From NCBI GenBank assembly GCA_051747265.1, contig JBNJFY010000009.1, positions 62,001 to 126,000 of the forward strand: a stretch of 64,000 nt of DNA, in the 5' to 3' direction. Every line of letters begins with the position of its first letter. The stretch's first letter is position 1. Source of the stretch: JBNJFY01 sp051747265. Lineage in GTDB: Bacteria; Bacteroidota; Rhodothermia; Balneolales; Balneolaceae. The position numbers and the translations under genes are program-made. Under the pieces are notes generated by a model. The model saw only the letters and a program-made list of their open reading frames with translations. It was not told the origin of the DNA and did no database searches. Positions 46,285 to 54,762 of the stretch are shown in pieces.

Positions 46285-47532
46285 ATGCGTAGATTGTTAC
46301 TATCAGCATGCCTCTGCTTAGTTATGGCAACGTCCGCCAAAGCTAGTGGATTTTCGATTTACGAAGCTAGTGTTCGAGCCAACGCCATGTTGGGGGCATT
46401 CACAGCTTACGCCAATCATGTATCAACCATTTATTATAATCCTGCGGGTTTATCCGAACTGGAGGGGTTACATATTAGTGCCGGTGCAACTATTATTGCG
46501 CCACGCAGTTCTTTTCGAGGTCCCCTTCCTAGCTCGAATACTAAGCATGAACAAGTTGCGCAAAATTTCCCCGTACCTAATCTCTATGCATCCTATCAAA
46601 TAGCAGACGGATTGACCGCGGGAATTGGCGTCTACGCGCCATTTGGGTTGGGAACCAAATGGGAGAGCGATTGGCCGGGACGTTTTCTGGCCGTGGAAAC
46701 ATCGATTGAAACTATCTTTGTAAATCCAGCCGTAGCTTATACACTACCCGACTTCGGAATTGGTAAAATTCAAATTGGTGCCGGACTGATGGTTGCTGCT
46801 TATGGAGGCGTGGTACTCAAACGAACCGTGGGTGACTTTGTGCCCGAATCGGATTTTGAGTTGGAAGGCCATATGGACAAACCCGCCTTTGGTTATAATT
46901 TGGGACTCCTTTATTCTCCTATGGAAGATGTCACCTTGGGCTTTACTTATCGAAGCCAGGTGAGTGTTGAGTTTTCCGGAGACGCTAATTTCAACGAATT
47001 ACCGGAATACGGCTTCCCACCCAACACCTCCGGTGGAACTACGCTGGACTTCCCGGCGAACTGGGCGGTTGGGGTAAATGTCAAACCTACCGATCAACTC
47101 TCCTTGGCCCTGGATTATGTATGGTGGGGTTGGTCTAGTTATGATGAGCTAGTTATTGAATTCGACCAAACTTTGCCGGCACTCGGCTCCGATGTATTAG
47201 CTAGTGACCGCGCTTATGAAGATACCTATCAGATTCGTTTTGGAGCTGAGTACAAGGAATTATTGGTTCCCGAATTAACAGGTATGCTTGGTTTCGCTTA
47301 CGACAAAAACCCGGTACCCGATCGTACCTTGGATCCGACATTGCCGGATTCTGATCGACTCCTATTTTCCGGCGGGGTGACGTACACCATCAACGAAAAA
47401 ATTGATATTGATGCCGCCTACATCTACATCCGGGCTAAGGAACGAAAAAATACCACGGCTGAACACGGTTTCAAAGGGGTATACAACACCTATGCCCACC
47501 TGCCCAGTCTCGGAATCACCATGAAATTTTAA
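46285..47532 (+). CDS. OmpP1/FadL family outer-membrane transporter
   Basis: This 415-residue protein has a signal peptide (TSAKA) and the FadL signature near the N-terminus (GFSIYEASVRANAMLGAFTA, IYYNPAGLSEL), followed by a 14-strand barrel ending LPSLGITMKF. It should let long-chain fatty acids or other hydrophobic substrates cross the outer membrane. An AGGAG ribosome site precedes the ATG. It is 19 bp upstream of a SGNH lipoprotein, a pairing that recurs in Bacteroidota: the lipase frees what the barrel takes in. That coupling is inference. Confidence 0.92.
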   Translation: MRRLLLSACLCLVMATSAKASGFSIYEASVRANAMLGAFTAYANHVSTIYYNPAGLSELEGLHISAGATIIAPRSSFRGPLPSSNTKHEQVAQNFPVPNLYASYQIADGLTAGIGVYAPFGLGTKWESDWPGRFLAVETSIETIFVNPAVAYTLPDFGIGKIQIGAGLMVAAYGGVVLKRTVGDFVPESDFELEGHMDKPAFGYNLGLLYSPMEDVTLGFTYRSQVSVEFSGDANFNELPEYGFPPNTSGGTTLDFPANWAVGVNVKPTDQLSLALDYVWWGWSSYDELVIEFDQTLPALGSDVLASDRAYEDTYQIRFGAEYKELLVPELTGMLGFAYDKNPVPDRTLDPTLPDSDRLLFSGGVTYTINEKIDIDAAYIYIRAKERKNTTAEHGFKGVYNTYAHLPSLGITMKF

Positions 47533-47551
47533 TCACTGAAGGAGAAAAATT

Positions 47552-48886
47552 ATGAAATTTTCATGGACCAATAGAGTATCGCTCGCTTTTATCGCACTAT
47601 TAACAGTAGCGGTCGGTTGTAAGGATTACAACGATCTGGAGCTGGATCCGATCAATTCTGGCTCCGCTGATTACAGTAAATATGTAGCCGTTGGGAACAG
47701 CTTAACCGCTGGGTATCAAAGCAGTTCATTATACGAATCAGCCCAACAGTACTCGTTTCCTAACCTGATCGCGCGGCAGTTGCGCATTGAAAACTTTGAG
47801 CAACCGTTGATAAGTGATCCGGGAATTGGTGGTCGACTAGGCCTGGATGGGAGTTTGGGATCTTTCACCCCAACATCGGAACAGGGTTCTCCTATAAATG
47901 TATCGTTAAATCGTCCCTACGATAATCTTGGAATTCCCGGTGCGCTATTAGCAGATTTCACAGGTACCGACCTTCCTGGACTACCTTATTCCGCTCGCCA
48001 AGCGAACAATCCCTTCTTCAATGTAGTATTACGTGATCAAGGAAATACACAGGCGGCACAGCTGGCCGCATCAAATCCCAGCTTTATTACTTTTTGGCTG
48101 GGTAATAACGATGTGCTTGGGTATGTAACCTCTGGTGGAGTGCAACCTTATATTCCATCGACCTCCTTCAATCAACTGTACCAAGCATCTGCCGCACAGT
48201 TGGCCAGTACGGGCGCTTCCGTTGCGGTCTATAATGTTCCCGACGTATCCGCTATCCCCTATGTTTTCTTTGTGAATACCACATTGATTAACGACGGTAC
48301 ACTGACAGCGAAAAACGACCTAACCTTAGGTATTGATGCCATTCCCGGTGATCCCAATATCTATATAGAAATTACCGATCCAGCCCAACCGGGAGTAGTT
48401 ACGGATACGGTAGCCATGAAAGCCCATGCGCCAAGTCAAGGACAAGTAGGAGATTTTTTCTTGTTACCTGCGGCTAGCTACTTAAGTCAGCAGGTACTTG
48501 TAAATGCAACCAGCCGAAATAGTCCCATTCCCAATCAATATGTATTGGACGCTGGCGAATTAACACAAGCTTCTACGCTGGTAGCTCAATACAATGGTCA
48601 CATCAGTCAGATTGCCAATGCTAATGGGTTTACTCTGATCGATATCAATCAGTTCTTTAATGAGGTTATTGCTCAAGGCTATTATGAAACCGAACATGGA
48701 GAACAGTTTCGTCCGGTTCCCGGCGAACTGTTTAGCTTAGACGCGGTTCATCCTAGCAATAAGGGGCAAGCTATCATCGCCAACCAAACCATTGAAAAAT
48801 TGAATGAGGTATATGGTTCCAACATTCCCACAGTGGATGTTCGAACTATTCCGCGGGGCATTCCGGTAACCGATCCCACGAACTAA
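47552..48886 (+). CDS. SGNH/GDSL hydrolase lipoprotein
   Basis: This 444-residue protein has a lipoprotein signal (VAVGC, Cys23) and an SGNH hydrolase domain. Block I is AVGNSLTAGYQ (nucleophile Ser), the Asn block is FWLGNNDVLGY, and the Asp/His pair is in LDAVHPSNKG. It should be an esterase or lipase at the outer membrane. AAGGAGAAA lies 7 nt before ATG. It is translated just downstream of the FadL barrel and is followed by a terminator. Confidence 0.9.
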   Translation: MKFSWTNRVSLAFIALLTVAVGCKDYNDLELDPINSGSADYSKYVAVGNSLTAGYQSSSLYESAQQYSFPNLIARQLRIENFEQPLISDPGIGGRLGLDGSLGSFTPTSEQGSPINVSLNRPYDNLGIPGALLADFTGTDLPGLPYSARQANNPFFNVVLRDQGNTQAAQLAASNPSFITFWLGNNDVLGYVTSGGVQPYIPSTSFNQLYQASAAQLASTGASVAVYNVPDVSAIPYVFFVNTTLINDGTLTAKNDLTLGIDAIPGDPNIYIEITDPAQPGVVTDTVAMKAHAPSQGQVGDFFLLPAASYLSQQVLVNATSRNSPIPNQYVLDAGELTQASTLVAQYNGHISQIANANGFTLIDINQFFNEVIAQGYYETEHGEQFRPVPGELFSLDAVHPSNKGQAIIANQTIEKLNEVYGSNIPTVDVRTIPRGIPVTDPTN

Positions 48887-48909
48887 ACCTCTCATGCTTT
48901 CAACCACAC

Positions 48910-48943
48910 AGCGGAGCTGCCCACCAGCGGCTCCGCTTTTTTT
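48910..48943 (+). terminator. Rho-independent terminator after the SGNH gene
   Basis: Stem AGCGGAGC (48910-48917) pairs with GCTCCGCT (48930-48937) followed by seven Ts. Confidence 0.88.
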
Positions 48944-49022
48944 ATGCCCAGCTCATCCATTGCAATACCTGCCAGATCTCGTATCTTTAGCCCAGCATCA
49001 AAACCGTGGCAAAATCAATGGG

Positions 49023-49877
49023 ATGGCCGATACTGAATCTACCTATACCGCGAAATTACAACAGGCGATAACAGCCGCTGATTCCACCTTATGTGTGGGG
49101 CTGGACCCCAATCCGGATCGCCTTCCCCCGCATCTTATTGAGCAATCGGATTCCATGGCCTCTGCTTTCCGCAGGTTTTGCCTGGGAATTATCGAAGCAA
49201 CCTCTGACTACTGTGCTGCTTACAAACCTAATATTGCGTTTTTTGAAGCGATAGGTCCGGATGGAATCGATGTCTTTGCCGATGTTGTGGCTGCCATCCC
49301 GGATGAAAAAATTTGCATAGCCGATGCCAAACGAGGAGATATCGGCACTACCGCGCAACAATACGATACCGCCTTTTTTGAACACTATGGTGTGGATGCC
49401 TTGACGGTCAACCCATTGATGGGAATGGATACCTTATCGGTTTATGCCGATCACCCCTCCAAGTCGTTGTATGTACTAACCCTAACCAGCAATCCCGGTG
49501 CCGCTGATTTTTTATTGCAGACTGACACCGACGATCAATTATTAGCCACACGCATTGCCACTCGATTGCGTGATGCGCAATCAAACAGTCAAACTCACTT
49601 GGGAATGGTGGTTGGGGCCACCAACGCCGATCACGCTACTGCAGTTCTCCAAGCCCATCCCCAGGCGGCGTTATTAGTTCCGGGCATCGGGGCACAAGGG
49701 GGATCAGTGGATCTGCTGGCCCGACAATTACGATCTCATGCCGGCTTGCCCCTGATCTCATCTAGTCGGAGTATCATCTATGCCGATACCTCCGCCAATG
49801 GGTGGAAACAAGGAGCTGCCCGGGCGGCCCAACAAACCAAAGCTAAGCTGGATCCAATTACCAATCGTTATGTCTAA
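49023..49877 (+). CDS. pyrF: Orotidine 5'-phosphate decarboxylase
   Basis: This 284-residue enzyme makes UMP, the last step of pyrimidine synthesis. TLCVGLDPNPDRLP near the N-terminus and the catalytic DAKRGDIGTTAQQY are those of type 2 (longer) OMP decarboxylases; the C-terminal LVPGIGAQGG and SSRSIIYA bind phosphate. ATG 49023 (MADTESTY) was chosen since upstream residues are unlike the family. It overlaps rnhA by 8 bp, so the two are translationally coupled. Confidence 0.94.
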   Translation: MADTESTYTAKLQQAITAADSTLCVGLDPNPDRLPPHLIEQSDSMASAFRRFCLGIIEATSDYCAAYKPNIAFFEAIGPDGIDVFADVVAAIPDEKICIADAKRGDIGTTAQQYDTAFFEHYGVDALTVNPLMGMDTLSVYADHPSKSLYVLTLTSNPGAADFLLQTDTDDQLLATRIATRLRDAQSNSQTHLGMVVGATNADHATAVLQAHPQAALLVPGIGAQGGSVDLLARQLRSHAGLPLISSSRSIIYADTSANGWKQGAARAAQQTKAKLDPITNRYV

Positions 49878-50319
49878 GCCTAAAAAAGAAGTAGTTATTT
49901 ATACAGATGGAGCCTGCAGCGGGAATCCGGGTCCCGGCGGATGGGGAGCGCTGCTCATGTATAACGGGAAAGCCAAAGAAATGAGTGGCGGCGAACCGCA
50001 TACCACCAACAACCGGATGGAAATGCGAGCCATTATTGAGGCACTGAAAGCACTGAATGAACCCTGCATCGTACACATTCATTCGGACAGCGCGCTGATC
50101 GTCAACACTTTTCAAAAAGATTGGATTTCGGGGTGGCAAAAGCGGGGTTGGAAAAACGCCAGCAAAAAACCGGTTAAAAACAAAGATTTATGGCTCGAAA
50201 TGCTGGAAGCGATGGAACCACATGACGTGCGCTGGGTGAAAGTAAAAGGTCACTCTACCGATGAATACAACAACCATGTGGATCAGTTAGCCGTGGAGGC
50301 CTCCAAGCAATATCAATAA
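49870..50319 (+). CDS. rnhA: Ribonuclease HI
   Basis: This 149-residue enzyme cuts RNA in RNA-DNA hybrids. The catalytic acids are in IYTDGACSGNPGPGGWG (Asp), NNRMEMRAIIEAL (Glu), HSDSALIVN (Asp) and NNHVDQLAVEA (Asp). KNKDLWLEML and VKVKGHS match E. coli RNase HI. It starts inside the pyrF stop and its TAA shares a base with the next ATG, so all four genes pyrF, rnhA and the two glycosyltransferases are linked. Confidence 0.96.
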   Translation: MSKPKKEVVIYTDGACSGNPGPGGWGALLMYNGKAKEMSGGEPHTTNNRMEMRAIIEALKALNEPCIVHIHSDSALIVNTFQKDWISGWQKRGWKNASKKPVKNKDLWLEMLEAMEPHDVRWVKVKGHSTDEYNNHVDQLAVEASKQYQ

Positions 50320-51548
50320 TGGCTCGTACCTCAAATCCAACCATTACCTTTATAAATCAGCATTACTACCCCGATGTGGCGGCCACGGGACAAATCCTGA
50401 CGGATCTGTGTGAATACCTGGCTGCCTATGATTTTAATGTACGGGTTATCTGCAGTCGCGGGCATTATCTCAGCGGTCAGATTAAGGCCCCGGCTTATGA
50501 AGTCCGGCGCGGAGTAGAAATTCACCGTATTCGGGCTACCTCGCACGGTCGGGATTCAACCTTGGGCCGGATGACTGATTACGCCTCCTTTTTCTTTCAT
50601 GCCTCCCGCAAATTGTTGGAGCTTCCCGATCATGATGCGATCGTGACGCTAACCACCCCCCCGATGCTGGGTAATGTAGGCAGCTACTTTGCTCGGCTCC
50701 ATCAGTGCGAACACATTATCTGGTCGATGGATCTTCATCCCGATGCCGAAATCCGAATGGGATTTTTTCCAGAACAAGGGTTGGGCCAGTGGTTGTGGGA
50801 TATAAATCGTCAAGCATACGCCAATGCCACCCATGTAGTAGATTTAGGGCCACGTATGCACGACTTGCTAAGTAATGATTATTGCCTTCCCGAAGATCAA
50901 CATTCCACCATCCGGGTATGGAGTCACGCCGAAGAGTATCCACCCATTGCCAAAGAAGAAGCCCAAAAGCTGTTGCCTTCGTCAATTCGGGATCGATTTA
51001 TCGTTCAATACTCTGGCAACCTGGGGTTGGTTCATGAGTTCGAAACTATGATCGATGTGATCGACCAACTCAATGAAGATGACTCCATCGGTTTTGTGTT
51101 TAATGGTGATGGACCCAAACGCGCGATGATTGAGCAAGCCATTGTTGAGCGGGGTCTAAACAACGTCTGCCTGCTTCCTTATGTGGATCGGGATGAGTTG
51201 TACATTTCAATGGCCAAAGCGGATGTACACTGGCTATCGCTGGAACCCAAATATTCCGGAATCGCTGTTCCGGCGAAACTGACAGGGTATATGGCGAGTC
51301 GCAGACCGGTTTTGTTCGTTGGAGATCTAGAATCGGATAGTGCCCGTGATATTCGCGAGGCGGAATGTGGATATACATTTGAACCGGGTTCCACCGAGTC
51401 CATTATTGAACATATACGATCATTGCAACACAACGAGTCGCTTCGGCGAGAATTAGGTATGAACGGAAGGTATTATTTCGAGGCCCATTCCGAGCGATTG
51501 GTTTGCTGTGAGCAGTGGGAACTCTTACTAAAAGAACTCCTATCCTGA
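50319..51548 (+). CDS. GT4 family glycosyltransferase (WcaI-like)
   Basis: This 409-residue enzyme has a GT-B fold with two Rossmann domains. The N-terminal half (INQHYYPDVAATGQILTDL, SRGHYLSGQIKAP) matches WcaI-type transferases, and the C-terminal half contains the nucleotide-sugar site FIVQYSGNLGLVHEFETM and LEPKYSGIAVPAKLTGYMA. Sugar and acceptor are unknown; capsule or lipopolysaccharide assembly is likely. Start ATG shares one base with the rnhA stop codon. Confidence 0.9.
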   Translation: MARTSNPTITFINQHYYPDVAATGQILTDLCEYLAAYDFNVRVICSRGHYLSGQIKAPAYEVRRGVEIHRIRATSHGRDSTLGRMTDYASFFFHASRKLLELPDHDAIVTLTTPPMLGNVGSYFARLHQCEHIIWSMDLHPDAEIRMGFFPEQGLGQWLWDINRQAYANATHVVDLGPRMHDLLSNDYCLPEDQHSTIRVWSHAEEYPPIAKEEAQKLLPSSIRDRFIVQYSGNLGLVHEFETMIDVIDQLNEDDSIGFVFNGDGPKRAMIEQAIVERGLNNVCLLPYVDRDELYISMAKADVHWLSLEPKYSGIAVPAKLTGYMASRRPVLFVGDLESDSARDIREAECGYTFEPGSTESIIEHIRSLQHNESLRRELGMNGRYYFEAHSERLVCCEQWELLLKELLS

Positions 51549-52792
51549 TGCCAGATTCCAAGCAACATTCACCAGTGGTAGTGGCTCAGCTGGGAGCCCG
51601 CATGCATTACGCGGTTCCGGTCATGTTACATCAAGCTGGGCTACTGGATCACTTCTATACCGACTTGTGGTTCGATCTCCTCCCCCAATGGGCGCAAATA
51701 AGTATCCAGGCAATTCCACACCAGGGAATTCAACGGTTTACCAGTCGACGCCATCCCGATTTGCCCACAGATAAAGTATCCGCGCTCACCTACGCCGGAA
51801 TACGATACGCTCAGCAACTACGCAACTGCTCTTCACGGGAAGAGGAAACCCGGCTATATCTGGAGATGGGCAGGAAGTTCACCCGGTGGGTTGGCGATCA
51901 ATTACTGCGGCAGGATCAACTTCCCCGCATGTTGTACCTATTCAATTCCGCCGCCTTAGAAATTGTGGAAGACGCCCATTTCGATGCCTCATATACCATC
52001 GTGGAACAAACGCTGGCGCCACGTCTGACGGAACGCCAGATTCTGCGGAAGGAATATCAAAAGCGTGATCTCACGTTCCCATCTGATGCATATACCGATG
52101 CTTATGAGCAACGGGAATTAGCCGAGTGGCAAAACAGTGATGTGGTACTTTGTGGATCAGACTTTGTGGCCAACGCGGTTCAGGAAATTACCGGCGGTGA
52201 TGTTCAGACACGGGTCATCCCCTATGGGTTCACCCCCGAAAATGAATGGAATAGCTTACCATCAGAGCGTCCCTCGAATTCCAATTTACAGATACTCTTC
52301 GTTGGTAATGGGGGTATTCGAAAGGGATTGCCCTATTTACTGGAGGCGGTTCAAGACCTCACTGATGTGGAGCTGCACATTGTGGGTCATACGGGTCTAC
52401 CCGAAACTATTCGGCAAAAATATACCCATTTGGACCATATCCATTGGCAAAATCGGGTTCCCCGTCAGCAGATGAAAAATATTTACGAACAGGCGGACCT
52501 ATTTGTATTACCCAGCTTGTGTGAAGGATCCGCCACGGTAATCTATGAGGCGATGTCCTATCAATTGCCCATCATTTGCACCCCCAACTCCGGATCCGTG
52601 ATTACCGATGGTCAGGAAGGATACCTTATTCCCATTCAATCCAGTGAAGCTCTGCGAGATAAAATCATCCAACTTCGAGATGACACCACCTTACGTCAGA
52701 CCATGAGTCGGAACGCTGCCCAAACCGCGGAGGAATACACCGTAAGTCGTTATCGAGAGCGGCTGGTTCAATTTGTGCGGGATCATCTTTAA
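51548..52792 (+). CDS. GT4 family glycosyltransferase
   Basis: This 414-residue enzyme is another GT-B transferase: AQLGARMHYAVPVMLHQAG at the start and, in the second half, LFVGNGGIRKGLPYLLEAV, LFVLPSLCEGSATVIYEAMS and NSGSVITDGQEGYLIP. The Glu of CEGSA and the EA motif bind the nucleotide sugar. ATG 51548 shares the TGATG of the preceding stop, so it is coupled to the first transferase. It converges on tsaD and overlaps it by 4 bp. Substrates unknown. Confidence 0.9.
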   Translation: MPDSKQHSPVVVAQLGARMHYAVPVMLHQAGLLDHFYTDLWFDLLPQWAQISIQAIPHQGIQRFTSRRHPDLPTDKVSALTYAGIRYAQQLRNCSSREEETRLYLEMGRKFTRWVGDQLLRQDQLPRMLYLFNSAALEIVEDAHFDASYTIVEQTLAPRLTERQILRKEYQKRDLTFPSDAYTDAYEQRELAEWQNSDVVLCGSDFVANAVQEITGGDVQTRVIPYGFTPENEWNSLPSERPSNSNLQILFVGNGGIRKGLPYLLEAVQDLTDVELHIVGHTGLPETIRQKYTHLDHIHWQNRVPRQQMKNIYEQADLFVLPSLCEGSATVIYEAMSYQLPIICTPNSGSVITDGQEGYLIPIQSSEALRDKIIQLRDDTTLRQTMSRNAAQTAEEYTVSRYRERLVQFVRDHL

Positions 52793-53814
52793 GAAGTGGA
52801 CGCGGCTTGCATGCGCTCCCATTGCGCTAAGTTGGCAAACGGACGGAGTCCCAAATCATCGTATTCCCCTCGTTGTGCCTTCATCCAACCGGTTACCGCA
52901 ATCATGGCCGCGTTATCCGTGCAGTAAGCCAGATCCGGAATATGCAGGGTCAGTTTCATTTCCGAGGCCAATGCCCGAACCTGTTTTCGCAACATGCTGT
53001 TGGCAGATACACCGCCGGCTAAGGCAATCGTTTTCACCCCGGTTTGCTTGACTGCCCGTTTTAATTTGGCCACCAAAACATCTACAATCGCGGCTGTTAC
53101 ACTGGCACTTAAATCAGCCCGATGGGTCTCCAAATATGCTTGTTGATCTTCTTGATCTTCCAAATGATAGAGCACGGACGTTTTTAATCCGGAAAAACTA
53201 AATTCAAGCCCTTTGTTAATCATCCCTCGTGGAAATCGCTGAAACTTGGGATTCCCCTGTTTGGCTAGTTGATCCATCACCGGTCCGGCCGGATAAGGTA
53301 ACCCAAGAATCTTACCTACTTTATCAAAAGCTTCTCCGGCCGCATCATCCCGGGTTGCGCCCAATAGTGTGTGATCGAATGGCCCTTCCACCAAAATCAA
53401 CTGCGTATGCCCGCCAGATACCACCAAAGCTACAAATGGATACTCCGGCTGTTCATCAATGTAGTTAGCATACACATGGGCGTCCATGTGATTCACCCCA
53501 ATTAATGGGATACCATGATTAATGGAGAGCCCTTTCGCAAAACACACCCCCACCAACAAAGCACCGATCAAACCCGGCCCCTGGGTAACCGCAATCGCCT
53601 CGATATCCTCAATCCCGAAACCGGATTCCTCCAGCGCTTGCCTCACCGTTTGCGAGATTGTCTTGTGGTGGGCTCGAGAGGCCAACTCCGGCACTACCCC
53701 TCCGTATTGCTCGTGGATGGTTTGAGAGGCAATGACATTGGAGTGCAGGCCGTCATCATCATAGACAGCGGCAGCCGTTTCGTCGCAGGATGATTCAATT
53801 CCGAGTATGCGCAT
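52789..53814 (-). CDS. tsaD: tRNA threonylcarbamoyladenosine transferase
   Basis: This 341-residue enzyme, with TsaB and TsaE, transfers threonylcarbamoyl to A37 of ANN-reading tRNAs. The sequence is close to type: ILGIESSCDETAAAVYDD, ELASRAHHK with two metal-ligand histidines, HMDAHVYAN, VSGGHTQLI, AGEAFDKVGKILGLPYPAGP and GGVSANSMLR. The start ATG (53814) is firmly placed, yet only four bases upstream the heptamer repeat array begins, so no Shine-Dalgarno sequence is present and the leader would consist of repeats. Confidence 0.96.
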   Translation of the reverse strand: MRILGIESSCDETAAAVYDDDGLHSNVIASQTIHEQYGGVVPELASRAHHKTISQTVRQALEESGFGIEDIEAIAVTQGPGLIGALLVGVCFAKGLSINHGIPLIGVNHMDAHVYANYIDEQPEYPFVALVVSGGHTQLILVEGPFDHTLLGATRDDAAGEAFDKVGKILGLPYPAGPVMDQLAKQGNPKFQRFPRGMINKGLEFSFSGLKTSVLYHLEDQEDQQAYLETHRADLSASVTAAIVDVLVAKLKRAVKQTGVKTIALAGGVSANSMLRKQVRALASEMKLTLHIPDLAYCTDNAAMIAVTGWMKAQRGEYDDLGLRPFANLAQWERMQAASTS

Positions 53815-53818
53815 TTTT

Positions 53819-53870
53819 CAGTTGGCAGTTGGCAGTTGGCAGTTGGCAGTTGGCAGTTGGCAGTTGGCAG
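53819..53870. repeat. Heptamer tandem array, CAGTTGG x 7
   Basis: Seven perfect copies of CAGTTGG plus a final CAG. It lies between the tsaD start codon (4 bp away) and the stop of the four-helix-bundle gene (10 bp away). No base differs between copies. It is the inverted partner of the array at 54333 but with T at position 5 where that one has A. Confidence 0.97.
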
Positions 53871-53880
53871 AGTTATTTAA

Positions 53881-54318
53881 CTAGAAATTAGCTCCAAATT
53901 TGTCTGGATTTTTGATCATATAGCCCAATAAACGTCCGATTTCAGAATATTCTTTCTGCATTTGGTGATAGTGTTCTTCGTCTAAATACGAACAATCTTT
54001 GGCGAAGCGTAACCAAACTTTGGTTTCACTACATTCCATATCGGCATCCGTTAGTTTGGCAATAAAATGTTTGGGATACCTTCTTTTGCGATATGCTTCA
54101 ACCAAATTAACCGTGACCGACCTAGATGACCTTCTTATTTGATCTGTTAGAGAATAGATTTCCTCTCTTGGGAAGGCCTTTGTTAAATCAAATATATCCA
54201 TCGCCGCCTGATAGGCACGCTGATAAATTGTTAGACTTTCATATCCTTTCGAATTTGAAGGTTCATGAACCCCCGACCATTCATTTTCTATAACCCTATA
54301 GTTAAAATCTTTGCTCAT
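53881..54318 (-). CDS. Four-helix-bundle protein, 23S rRNA intervening-sequence (IVP/S23) family
   Basis: This 145-residue protein matches the four-helix-bundle family first described as products of intervening sequences in 23S rRNA genes and related to the Avd proteins of diversity-generating retroelements. The signature stretches are [39 protein letters not shown] and [18 protein letters not shown]. The N-terminal 28 residues (to SKGYESL) are an extra leader compared with usual ~120-residue members. There is no rRNA, reverse transcriptase or variable repeat near it. It is bracketed by inverted heptamer arrays on both sides, which makes it the likely cargo of a small mobile or RNA-processed unit. 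Function is not established for the family. Confidence 0.92.
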
Positions 54319-54331
54319 TGTTTATAAAAAT

Positions 54332-54421
<90 letters not shown>

Positions 54422-54428
54422 CAAAATA

Positions 54429-54457
54429 TAAAAAAGGGCCCGCCAATTGACGAACCC
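54429..54457 (-). terminator. Rho-independent terminator after the PID-CTERM gene
   Basis: On the minus strand the stem GGGTTCGTCAA pairs, with G-T wobbles, to TTGGCGGGCCC, followed by a T-run (A-run 54429-54435 on plus). It ends the operon of the small and the giant secreted protein and separates it from the heptamer array by 8 bp. Confidence 0.8.
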
Positions 54458-54526
54458 TTTTCTGTGTAGCCGAACGTTCATCCGGCTTGCGTCGTGTGCT
54501 GTCCTAAAGAACGATCGATTTAAGCG

Positions 54527-54730
54527 CTACTCCTCTTTCTTTAGCTTACGATAGGCATACCAGCCTCCGGCTGCCATCAACCAACCCAGGCCGCCGTCAA
54601 TGGGTACTTGTGTCGGTCCGCTTGGCAATCCGGGTTGCGCGATCAGCTCGCCACTGGTTATTACACTTAACACCAATAGCTGAAACACTACGAGAACCAA
54701 CATTTTCAAACCTGATTTCAAAAACGACAT
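54527..54730 (-). CDS. Small PID-CTERM sorting-signal protein
   Basis: This 67-residue protein has an N-terminal signal segment (LVLVVFQLLVLSVITSGE...AQ) and a C-terminal tripartite sorting signal: PID motif in TQVPIDGGLG, hydrophobic helix GWLMAAGGWYAY, basic end RKLKKEE. This is the PID-CTERM pattern known from Bacteroidota, thought to be handled by an exosortase-like system. After cleavage of both ends, hardly any mature peptide would remain. ATG 54730 is chosen because AGAGG lies 6 nt upstream; ATG 54736 overlaps that site. It follows the giant T9SS gene by 32 bp. Confidence 0.85.
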   Translation of the reverse strand: MSFLKSGLKMLVLVVFQLLVLSVITSGELIAQPGLPSGPTQVPIDGGLGWLMAAGGWYAYRKLKKEE

Positions 54731-54762
54731 AATCATCCTCTTTAAACTTAACTTTCCTTGTG

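Noticed and set aside
53881..54318. Avd component of a diversity-generating retroelement
   Set aside because: The fold family is the same, but there is no reverse transcriptase, template repeat or variable repeat in the window, and the sequence is closer to the rRNA intervening-sequence type.
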